Source of the DNA: an uncultured Roseicyclus sp.
Lineage (GTDB): Bacteria; Pseudomonadota; Alphaproteobacteria; Rhodobacterales; Rhodobacteraceae
Assembly (NCBI GenBank): GCA_947494975.1
Contig: CANLXA010000003.1
Coordinates: 620,001-684,000, forward strand
DNA length: 64,000 nt
Reading direction: 5' to 3'
Part shown: piece by piece, positions 1-6,710 of the stretch
Layout: each line of letters begins with the position of its first letter
Numbering within the stretch: position 1 is the stretch's first letter
Notes under the pieces: model-generated
What the model saw: the letters and a program-made list of their open reading frames with translations, nothing else
What the model was told of the DNA's origin: nothing
Databases searched by the model: none
Position numbers and translations under genes: made by a program

Positions 1-202
1 CGTCCCACGTCAGGCCGCAATCTCGGCTGTGCGACACGACGGCGCGCATATCGGCGGCATCAAAGGCTTGTCCAATAGAAAACATCGCCAGAAGATCGCC
101 GCCCTGCAATTTCACGACACCGGCAAACACCGCTTGGCGGCTGACCAGCAACGGCGCCGGATTGGCATAGATCGTGACCTCGCGTTCAACGTCTATGTGC
201 AT
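1..202 (-). CDS. Sialidase-like (BNR/Asp-box) protein, partial
   Basis: This is the N-terminal part of a protein that runs off the left edge; about 67 residues are visible. It contains one clean Asp-box, SRDCGLTW, matching S-x-D-x-G-x-T-W, the loop motif of beta-propeller sialidases (exo-alpha-sialidase/BNR family). The visible strand pattern before it also fits a propeller blade. No signal peptide is seen, so it may be cytoplasmic or not a secreted sialidase. I chose the ATG at 202 because a GGGAAGG ribosome site lies 7 bases upstream; a GTG at 241 would overlap the end of the M81 gene and is the alternative. It follows the M81 peptidase on the same strand and shares the locus with NanE-NanK, which supports a sialic acid or amino sugar role. 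Activity on sialosides is inferred. Confidence 0.62.
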   Translation of the reverse strand, partial: MHIDVEREVTIYANPAPLLVSRQAVFAGVVKLQGGDLLAMFSIGQAFDAADMRAVVSHSRDCGLTWD

Positions 203-227
203 GGCCGAGCCTTCCCAAAGCGGCGGG

Positions 228-1739
228 TCACGACTTTGCACCCTCCCGCGAAATCCGCTTGCCCGACAGCTTTGTGTAGGGGAGCCGGGTGAGATTGCTG
301 GTGCAGAGCCCGGCACTGTCGACGTTGAACGTCGCCCGGGCAATCGGATCGTAAGCCGCCTTGTGCGACACCGCAGCCTTCACGATGACGAATGTGGCGT
401 CCTCGGGTCGTACCCCCTGCGAATGCAGATGGCCAAGATCCATCGGCGCGGTCTTATGGGTCGTCAGAAGGATGATCGCCTGATCGTTTTCAAGCACCGC
501 GCAGGGCCCCATCTCGATCCGTGTGCCGCGCATGGAGGCCAGATGCGACTTCGGGTTTTCCAGATCGAACACCCCATCCGATAGGTGCCGAACCCTCCCC
601 GATACGGCCACCGGCTCGCCATGAAATTCATCGGTCTTGGCCCCGATCTTCAGATGAATCTCCTCGCCCTGCCCTGCGTCCCGACAGGACAGGACCGCAT
701 CGGGATCATTGATCACGGCCACGATGCCGCGCCGTCCCGATGCCAGCAGCGGCGCAAGGATATCGGTGGCGTCCCCGGGTGATCCGCCGCCGATGTTGTC
801 GGCCGCCTCAACCAGCAGAACCGGTCCGTCTCCGGGCGGCAGGGCGTCGACCCGGCTCAGGACCACCTCCAGCGTCTCTTCTTCGGGATAGCCGTCGTCG
901 AGATGCGCCTCCAGCACGTCGACCAGCTCGTCCAGATACGCCGCAGCCCGCGCGGGATCTCCGCGCGTCGCGGCATTCAGGCTAAAGCCGCAATCGGCGA
1001 TATCGGCATAGGCGTAACCGGCCATTACGTTGATCCCGATGATCTGCGGATCTCTCGCCTCGATCGCGCGCGCGTGTGCCAGAACCGCGCGCATGGGGTC
1101 AGCGGCGGAGCCAACGCCCGTTGGCGGTAGGACATAGGGTGTAGGCCGATGGACCTGGCGCAGAGTACACGGCGATTTCAGAAGACCGTCGAGTGTCCGT
1201 GCCGCGCGCACGGCCGTGTCACGCGCGTCGCCGTGCGGATTCTCCCGGTACGCATCGAGCACGGTGGAATGATCCACCATAGCCTGAGAGACATTGGCAT
1301 GCAGGTCCAGAACGGCCACGACGGGCACGTCGCGGCCCGCCTCGTTGAGCAAAGTCGACAGCCGCGCCAGAACAGCGCCTTCAACGTCGTCGCACCCCTC
1401 ACTCACCATTGCGCCGTGCAAGATCAGAAAGACAGCGTCGATTGCGTCTATATGCTCGACCACGTCGGCAAAGAACCGATCCTCGAAGCGCGCGACAGCG
1501 GCGGCCTCCACAAGGCCGCCCGGCATCGCCGCCATATGAATGGACGGGATCACGCGCCACCCCGCGCTTTCGGCCACACTGAGCGCACCATCCATGGGCG
1601 ATCCATTCCCGCGCATCGTGCGCACCATGTTTGTGCCATCGACGCAAATGCCAGCCTCAAAATCGGCGAGAGTCGTTTTCTGGGCCAGAAACGTATGGGT
1701 TTCATGAAACAGGCCCGCCATTAAAACGTTCGGCGTCAT
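228..1739 (-). CDS. M81 family metallopeptidase (MlrC-like)
   Basis: A 503-residue member of the M81 family, whose named example is MlrC, a zinc peptidase that finishes degradation of linearised microcystin in sphingomonads. Family hallmarks are present: GLFHETHTF near the N terminus, the metal-site stretch LDLHANVSQAM and the later NPHGD. The C-terminal MlrC domain follows (for example ADNIGGGSPGDATDI). The start at 1739 has a GGGAGA ribosome site. The longer open frame to 1778 adds an Arg-rich tail that looks non-coding. The gene ends just before, or overlapping, the sialidase-like gene, and lies downstream of NanE-NanK with its own promoter candidate. M81 proteins are widespread in Rhodobacteraceae and most have unknown substrates, so a microcystin role should not be assumed. 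Confidence 0.85.
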   Translation of the reverse strand: MTPNVLMAGLFHETHTFLAQKTTLADFEAGICVDGTNMVRTMRGNGSPMDGALSVAESAGWRVIPSIHMAAMPGGLVEAAAVARFEDRFFADVVEHIDAIDAVFLILHGAMVSEGCDDVEGAVLARLSTLLNEAGRDVPVVAVLDLHANVSQAMVDHSTVLDAYRENPHGDARDTAVRAARTLDGLLKSPCTLRQVHRPTPYVLPPTGVGSAADPMRAVLAHARAIEARDPQIIGINVMAGYAYADIADCGFSLNAATRGDPARAAAYLDELVDVLEAHLDDGYPEEETLEVVLSRVDALPPGDGPVLLVEAADNIGGGSPGDATDILAPLLASGRRGIVAVINDPDAVLSCRDAGQGEEIHLKIGAKTDEFHGEPVAVSGRVRHLSDGVFDLENPKSHLASMRGTRIEMGPCAVLENDQAIILLTTHKTAPMDLGHLHSQGVRPEDATFVIVKAAVSHKAAYDPIARATFNVDSAGLCTSNLTRLPYTKLSGKRISREGAKS

Positions 1740-1800
1740 GTGGCATCTCCCGCGAGAAGAAACAGTGCGCCGGGCCACAGCGCCGGGCCGATCTATTCGA

Positions 1801-1828
1801 TTATTATGGTAACATGATCTATCGTCAA
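1801..1828 (-). promoter_or_regulatory. Promoter candidate for the M81/sialidase pair
   Basis: Read on the minus strand, TTGACG (1823-1828) is followed after 16 bases by TAATAA (1801-1806), in an AT-rich island within otherwise GC-rich DNA. This lies 62-89 bases upstream of the M81 start. Its presence suggests the M81 and sialidase-like genes are transcribed separately from NanE-NanK, although read-through is possible. Confidence 0.45.
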
Positions 1829-1873
1829 TCCGTCACGCGGGTAGCCTGGTTGCGTCCAGATCCGTCTCTGGCG

Positions 1874-3454
1874 CTATTGCGCCGACAGCAATGCCCCGAG
1901 GAGCGGTCCGTCGCCTCGAAGTTCAGCGGCCACGACGTCCGCCCGGAAGAACTCGGGCATCGTGTTCAACTCGCGTTTGACGCGACCAATGTAGCCGTCC
2001 GCCAGACCGACGCTGCCGCCAATCGCAATTCGCGTGATCCCGAGCATGGAGACCAGATTTCCGCACAGCTCAGCGATGGCCGCCGCCGACATCTGAACGA
2101 TATCCTCTGCCCATGGCGCCCCTCCTGCAGCGGCTTCGAAAACTGCGCGCGCGTCCATACCGCCATGCCCCGCCACCCGCGCCATTTCGGCAATTGCGCG
2201 CCCACTCGCGACGCTTTCCACGGTGCCAACCCGACCGCTACCGCACAAAGCCGTGGCATATTGCGACGATGCAAAACCCAGATGTCCAGCTATCCCATCG
2301 GGGCTTTGATGGAGCGCCCCACCCAAAACCAAACCGCCGCCCACGCCCGTCGATACGGTAATATAGGCGAAATTCTCATGCCCGCGCCCTGCGCCCAATC
2401 GATGCTCCGCCAGTGTCGCCGCGGAGGCGTCATTGACAACCGTCACCGGGCCGATCCGCCGCGCAAGATCATTTGCCAGCGGAACGGACATGATGTTTCG
2501 CAATGTGCTTTGATTGACGGCGTGCCATCGTCCCATCGCGTCGACCCGACCGGTCACCGAGACCCCCAGCATGTCACCGGCGCTGTACCCGACAACCTGC
2601 AGCAAATCCTCGATCTGCTCATATTGCCCGGCGGGCCCGGCATCCCCGTTGGTCGGGCGCTGCTCATATTGGGCGATGCGACCGGCCTCAACCCGCGCGG
2701 CGGCGGTCTTTGTGCCTCCCAGATCAATTGCGAAACCCGCTAGCGGCGTTCTGCGATAGGCCACGGAGATCGCGTGAGAAAATCTGCCCGTGACAACCTC
2801 AAGCCGGGTGAGCACGCTGCCCACGGTGACGGCATCCGCACCGGCCAGAATTGCCGTCGCGGCCAGCTCCGGCGTGTCAAACCGCCCCTCAGCCATAACA
2901 AACCCGCCCATGCCGGCAAAGGATCGGACCAGATCGAGATCCGGGGCCTTGTCGGGGCCCTCTGTGTCCAGCGTGTAGCCAGACAGGGTTGTCCCGATGA
3001 TCGCCGCGCCATTTGCTATTGCATGCATGCCATCGGCCGCGCTTGCACAATCTGCCATGGCGAGACCGCCGTTGGAGAGGATTGCCGCCAGAACCGTGTC
3101 GCGTCCGTCCTGGCGTGGCCGATCGGTCGCATCATAGGCAACGATGTCGGCCCCCGCCTCAATCAAAGCCCGCACGTCGTCGACACAGACCGTGATCCGG
3201 ACCGGTGTCGTGTCGTGGTCCGTTTTGACGATTCCGATGATCGGAGCATCCACCATGCGCCGCACCGCGCGCACATTCTCCACACCTTCGATCCGAACCC
3301 CCGCCGCCCCGCCCGCAATCGCCGCCTGTGCCATGGCGGCCACGATCTCCGGCTGATCCATCGGGCCATCATCGACGGGCTGGCACGAGGCTATCAGTCC
3401 GCCGCGCAGCCGATCCAACACATGTTGGGCCTTTGTTGGGACATATTGGGCCAT
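1874..3454 (-). CDS. nanEK: NanE-NanK fusion: ManNAc-6-P epimerase / ManNAc kinase
   Basis: Fusion of about 526 residues joining two consecutive steps of sialic acid catabolism. Residues 14-230 are the TIM-barrel N-acetylmannosamine-6-phosphate 2-epimerase NanE (LRGGLIASCQ, GIVKTD, VAYDATDRPR, AILAGADAVTVGS). Residues 240-526 are the ROK-family N-acetylmannosamine kinase NanK (DLGGTKTA phosphate loop, STGVGGG, IGGSVGL). The kinase follows ManNAc release by NanA; the epimerase then gives GlcNAc-6-P. The ROK zinc site is degraded: relative to E. coli NanK the His (391) and first Cys (404) remain but the next two Cys are Ser406 and Thr411. I chose the ATG at 3454, where NanE homology begins, with CAGGT upstream; an open frame extends to 3625 but its N-terminal part looks unnatural. 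NanA and a sialic acid transporter are not in the window. Confidence 0.88.
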   Translation of the reverse strand: MAQYVPTKAQHVLDRLRGGLIASCQPVDDGPMDQPEIVAAMAQAAIAGGAAGVRIEGVENVRAVRRMVDAPIIGIVKTDHDTTPVRITVCVDDVRALIEAGADIVAYDATDRPRQDGRDTVLAAILSNGGLAMADCASAADGMHAIANGAAIIGTTLSGYTLDTEGPDKAPDLDLVRSFAGMGGFVMAEGRFDTPELAATAILAGADAVTVGSVLTRLEVVTGRFSHAISVAYRRTPLAGFAIDLGGTKTAAARVEAGRIAQYEQRPTNGDAGPAGQYEQIEDLLQVVGYSAGDMLGVSVTGRVDAMGRWHAVNQSTLRNIMSVPLANDLARRIGPVTVVNDASAATLAEHRLGAGRGHENFAYITVSTGVGGGLVLGGALHQSPDGIAGHLGFASSQYATALCGSGRVGTVESVASGRAIAEMARVAGHGGMDARAVFEAAAGGAPWAEDIVQMSAAAIAELCGNLVSMLGITRIAIGGSVGLADGYIGRVKRELNTMPEFFRADVVAAELRGDGPLLGALLSAQ

Positions 3455-3684
3455 GCGACCTGATACGCCCTCATCTTCGTAATATGCAAATGTCTCTGCC
3501 CCCGATACCATCCCTGCAGACGGGCCGGTATTTGAGGCACACATCTTCCCCACGGGCAACATTTGGCGGGGTTGCCTTAACCATGGCCCGCTTTGCCTGC
3601 CTCCGCAGGTTGGGCAGTCCGGCAAGACCAGCAGCGTCCGTGGTGAATGAATTCGGTGCTATCCTATTGCGAACTCTGGAGAAC

Positions 3685-3990
3685 CTATGCCGTGCAGCGA
3701 TAGAGCCGAACGGGTTTGGTTGTGCCCCGCGCGATCAGCCCCTTGGCCTCCAGGTCCAGCTGGACAGCCTTGAGCCACCAACCTGCCTTGGCCCCGCCCG
3801 GAAACACATCCTCGGACAGGCGCTTCAACACCTCTGCTTTCGCCTCGGCAACCGTGATCCCCGGTGCCGTGTCGGGCAATACCGGCAACAGCGCTTCACG
3901 CATGGCCATGTATTTGGCGCGGTCAACGCGTTCCGTCCGGTGTAATAATGTGATGCTTTCGATTTCGATCTTGCTATCGGTTTCAGACAT
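3685..3990 (-). CDS. DUF6958-like small protein
   Basis: About 101 residues, no signal peptide or membrane segment. The sequence (conserved-looking VDRAKYMAMREALLPVLP and FPGGAKAGWWLKAVQLDLEA) resembles the DUF6958 family of unknown function; the C-terminal half reads like a small winged-helix fold, which is inference. The ATG at 3990 overlaps the last codons of the GFA-like gene by 8 bases and has GGAGACC upstream, so the two genes are probably co-translated. An in-frame upstream ATG at 4002 is possible. It sits in the operon controlled by the divergent TetR site. Confidence 0.72.
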   Translation of the reverse strand: MSETDSKIEIESITLLHRTERVDRAKYMAMREALLPVLPDTAPGITVAEAKAEVLKRLSEDVFPGGAKAGWWLKAVQLDLEAKGLIARGTTKPVRLYRCTA

Positions 3991-4519
3991 GAAGGTCTCC
4001 ATCCACGACAATTTCGGGATTGCGGAAACCCATTTTGACCCATGCGCCAAAAAGGCGGGCATAGAACGAGAGCGAATGCTGCCTCAGATTCGGAACATCA
4101 CCGGGTAAGGCATTGGTGTCAGCAAGATCACCCGTCATCGTACGCATTTCCAGCTTCGGCAGCGCGTCTTTGGGCCATAACTGCCCGTAAAGGCTGAGCC
4201 AATGCCCCCCTTTCATCTCCATGAACACCGGCGTATTGCAGCAGGTCGCCACCACCCGCCGGGTGCCTGCATCCGATGACAGGCGATACTCTTTCAATTG
4301 ATCTTTCCCGGTCAGAAACCGAACGCGGTCCTTCCGGTGCATGACGAATGGCGTCGCCCCCTTCTCGTCCACAATGCGCGGTGCGGCTGGCAACGCCATC
4401 ATAACGTCGCCCGCTATGCGGCAACTGTGACATAGGCATTCAACCGTCGCGATATGCGCCCCTTCCACATCCAGGGTCACTTGTCCGCAGGCACAGCCCA
4501 CGCGTTGGGACGTCGTCAT
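3983..4519 (-). CDS. GFA-like (DUF6151-type) zinc-binding protein
   Basis: A 178-residue protein with the Cys pattern of GFA/CENP-V-like zinc proteins: GCACG near the N terminus, ECLCHSC around residues 27-33, and ATCCNTPVF around residue 91. These would form one or two zinc sites. Family members include glutathione-dependent formaldehyde-binding proteins, but a long C-terminal part (LSFYARLFGAWVKMG) resembles DUF6151 proteins of unknown function. The ATG at 4519 has a strong GAGGAGG ribosome site. It is the first gene of a two-gene unit transcribed away from the tetR gene, with a palindromic operator in the shared promoter region, so TetR repression is likely. Substrate unknown. Confidence 0.75.
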   Translation of the reverse strand: MTTSQRVGCACGQVTLDVEGAHIATVECLCHSCRIAGDVMMALPAAPRIVDEKGATPFVMHRKDRVRFLTGKDQLKEYRLSSDAGTRRVVATCCNTPVFMEMKGGHWLSLYGQLWPKDALPKLEMRTMTGDLADTNALPGDVPNLRQHSLSFYARLFGAWVKMGFRNPEIVVDGDLHV

Positions 4520-4548
4520 GAGATCCTCCTCGACTTTTCACTAATTAG

Positions 4549-4591
4549 ACTGGACCGTCCAGTTTGATCTGTCAAGAATGCGTGTTATACT
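4549..4591. promoter_or_regulatory. TetR operator inside a divergent promoter pair
   Basis: A perfect 15-base odd palindrome, ACTGGAC-C-GTCCAGT (4549-4563), sits between the GFA-like gene and tetR. Rightward, TTGATC (4564-4569) and TATACT (4586-4591) with 16-base spacing form a good promoter for tetR. Leftward, TTGACA (complement of 4570-4575) places the palindrome in the spacer/-10 zone of the GFA-like gene promoter. Binding there could block both promoters; that TetR is the ligand is inferred from position. Confidence 0.65.
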
Positions 4592-4618
4592 GCCCCTCAC
4601 CGAAGAAGAGGCCCGATT

Positions 4619-5263
4619 GTGTCGAATGGAGCAGCCACCCGCACCCGCCGAAGTCGCGAGAAAATCCTCACGGCGGCGGAGGCCGTGTTTTTGCAGCACG
4701 GCTTTCTTGGCACCAATATGGATGTGATCGCCGAAACGGCCGGTGTGTCCAAGCAAACCGTCTATGCGCATTTCAAATCCAAAGAGGCGCTCTTCATCGA
4801 AGTCGTGGAGGCTATGACCGGCGGCGCAGCGCAGGACATCGGCGAAGATATCGCGGATGTTTTTGATGATCGAAGGGTGGAAGATTACCTGCTTGAGGTG
4901 GCCATGGACCAGCTCACCGTCGTTCTGACACCGCGCCTGATGCAACTGCGCCGGATGGTGATTGGAGAGGCCGAGCGGTTCCCCGCACTGGGCCGGTCGC
5001 TCTATGTCAATGGGCCGATGCGGTCCATCAAACGGCTCACGCGGGCATGTCGGCACTACACCGATATCGGCCAGCTGAACACGCCGGATCCGGATATGGC
5101 CGCAACCCAGTTCAACTGGATCGTTATGGGCGCACCAACAAACGCAGCGATGTTCCTGGGGGATGAAGGGATACCGGAGAACCACCAACTCCAAGCGCAT
5201 GCGCAGGAGGCTGTGCGCATTTTCCTTTGCGCTTATGCGGCAACTGGCCCAACTCAGGGGTGA
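4619..5263 (+). CDS. TetR/AcrR family transcriptional regulator
   Basis: A 214-residue one-component regulator. The N-terminal DNA-binding domain is canonical (residues 10-55: REKILTAAEAVFLQHGF, then the helix-turn-helix TNMDVIAETAGVSKQTVYAHF, with KSKEALF after it). The C-terminal ligand domain resembles the AefR-like TetR_C group. The start is GTG at 4619 with GAGG about 8 bases upstream. It is divergent from the GFA-like/DUF6958-like pair, and the palindrome between them is the likely operator for repression and autorepression. The ligand is not evident. Confidence 0.9.
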   Translation: MSNGAATRTRRSREKILTAAEAVFLQHGFLGTNMDVIAETAGVSKQTVYAHFKSKEALFIEVVEAMTGGAAQDIGEDIADVFDDRRVEDYLLEVAMDQLTVVLTPRLMQLRRMVIGEAERFPALGRSLYVNGPMRSIKRLTRACRHYTDIGQLNTPDPDMAATQFNWIVMGAPTNAAMFLGDEGIPENHQLQAHAQEAVRIFLCAYAATGPTQG

Positions 5264-5423
5264 CCCGTGGGCATAGGGTGCGCTGAGCGGTCTGCCAACA
5301 ACGGGAACGAGTGCGATCAGCGTGCTGCTGCGACCATCAAAGCGAGCGCCCTGAAGCTGCTTTGTGGAAGCTAACCCTTATTAACCGCGGCTGATCTCCG
5401 CGACGCATCCCATTCTGACCGCA

Positions 5424-5612
5424 ATGCGTCCGCATGACCGGTTCTCATTGGCGGTGTGGCGGCCTTCGACGATATCTATCTTCGTCTCTTGCCTGATCTG
5501 GGCCTTAATTTTCTTCGGTAAGTTGCCAGTGGCGTCGTCTCTGGTGGGCATCGTCGGAATTGCGGTGGCAGGTTTGCTTTACCGGCTGCGCCCTGACAAA
5601 CCAAAGTCATGA
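5424..5612 (+). CDS. Small membrane protein upstream of Nudix gene
   Basis: A 62-residue protein with two predicted hydrophobic helices (about residues 16-32 and 36-52) and a basic C-terminal tail (RLRPDKPKS). Not recognised. Its TGA overlaps the ATG of the Nudix gene in an ATGA, which argues that it is a real translated gene coupled to the next one. No convincing ribosome site precedes the ATG at 5424, so the start is uncertain. Confidence 0.5.
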   Translation: MRPHDRFSLAVWRPSTISIFVSCLIWALIFFGKLPVASSLVGIVGIAVAGLLYRLRPDKPKS

Positions 5613-6025
5613 CCGATCATCCAAAACTCGCCGCGCTTGCCGTCATCATCCGGGACGACCAAGTGCTTCTGGTCAAGCGTCGGAATGAACCTGACGCAGG
5701 TCTCTGGGGATTTCCAGGCGGTCATGTGGACCTCGGCGAAACCGCGCTGGACGCCGCGGCGCGGGAGCTGCGTGAAGAAACCGGGATCATCGGGCGGCCG
5801 CTCCGGTATCTGACGAATGTAGACGTGATCGAACACGGCGAGGACGGCGCCGTCCGGTTCCACTTCCTGCTCGCCGCAGTGCTCTGCGACTACGTCTCAG
5901 GCGACCCTATCGCCCAGGACGATGTCAGCGATGCGCGATGGTGGGCGATCGGAGATTTGCTGGGGGGCAAGATATCGTGCAGCGTGCATGTCGATAGCGT
6001 CGTGAAACACGCCACGTCATCTTGA
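5609..6025 (+). CDS. Nudix hydrolase
   Basis: A 138-residue Nudix hydrolase with a perfect Nudix box around residues 37-59: the G of GHVDLGE, seven residues, then RELREETGI, giving G-x5-E-x7-REUxEExGU. The Glu residues of this box bind the catalytic divalent metal and the enzyme cleaves a nucleoside diphosphate linked to another group. The WGFPGGHVD start and short size resemble ADP-ribose or NADH pyrophosphatase-like and MutT-like sanitising members, but the substrate cannot be read from sequence. It is translationally coupled to the small membrane protein and converges on the RidA gene. Confidence 0.9.
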   Translation: MTDHPKLAALAVIIRDDQVLLVKRRNEPDAGLWGFPGGHVDLGETALDAAARELREETGIIGRPLRYLTNVDVIEHGEDGAVRFHFLLAAVLCDYVSGDPIAQDDVSDARWWAIGDLLGGKISCSVHVDSVVKHATSS

Positions 6026-6102
6026 AAGCGGTAGATGTCATCAGCAGTAGAAGGTCGGTACTTTGACGCGGGCATTAATCCACGGATGCAGACGGCCTAC
6101 CG

Positions 6103-6507
6103 CTAACGCGCCGCGCCGATATGGGCCGTTGCCTCGATTTCAAGCACAGCTTCGTCTTCAACCAGGCCTGCCACGACCAGCATCGACATTGCCGGAAAAT
6201 GGCGGCCCAGGACCCGTCGGTAAACTTCACCAACCTCGCGTTGGCGCGCGACGTATTCGGTCTTGTCGATCACGAACCACGTCAGCCGGACGATATCCTC
6301 CACCTGCCCCCCGGCCGCCTGCACGATGTCCGCGATGTTACGCAATGCCTGCTCCATCTGGCCGATGAAGTCGTGGGTCTCAAAGACCTGGTCCGCCGTC
6401 CAACCGATCTGGCCGCCGATGTAAAGCGTTCCATCGGGCGCAAGCATGCCGTTCGCGTAGCCTTTCGCGGGCGCCCATCCGTCGGGTTGCACTACTGTGT
6501 TTGTCAT
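6103..6507 (-). CDS. RidA-family (YjgF/UK114) protein lacking the catalytic Arg
   Basis: A 134-residue Rid-family protein. True RidA hydrolyses reactive 2-aminoacrylate and other enamine/imine intermediates using an Arg in the motif PARSCVxVA. Here the aligned stretch reads PAMSMLVVAG, so the Arg is Met; the downstream LEIEATA is conserved. It therefore belongs to a Rid subgroup unlikely to have the classical deaminase activity. It lies 203 bases downstream of the anthranilate operon on the same strand, whose later steps pass through amino-substituted ring intermediates, so a role in that pathway is conceivable but unproven. The 6508-6710 gap holds no gene or clear signal that I can see. Confidence 0.88.
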   Translation of the reverse strand: MTNTVVQPDGWAPAKGYANGMLAPDGTLYIGGQIGWTADQVFETHDFIGQMEQALRNIADIVQAAGGQVEDIVRLTWFVIDKTEYVARQREVGEVYRRVLGRHFPAMSMLVVAGLVEDEAVLEIEATAHIGAAR

Positions 6508-6710
6508 TCTTTGCTCCGAAGGTCAGGAATTGTGGCTGTTGGGATGGGATCAGGCCATGGGGCAGGCCGGCCATGTCCGCCACTGCTCGCCAAGGTCGAT
6601 GTTGCGCAGAGGTTGAATCTCATGGGCCGCACCTCATGCGGTGTGAACTGAGGTTTGTGCACATCGTGAGGTTCACGAGGGCCCGCTGGCTGCCAAGGCG
6701 TCGGATACCG

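Noticed and set aside
1631-2743. A 370-codon plus-strand open frame
   Set aside because: Antisense to NanE-NanK and the M81 promoter region; product is low-complexity and matches no family.
6027-6104. AGCGGTAG and CTACCGCT inverted repeat between the Nudix and RidA genes as a bidirectional terminator
   Set aside because: The arms match perfectly over 8 bases but are 62 bases apart with no T-run, so stable hairpin formation is unlikely.
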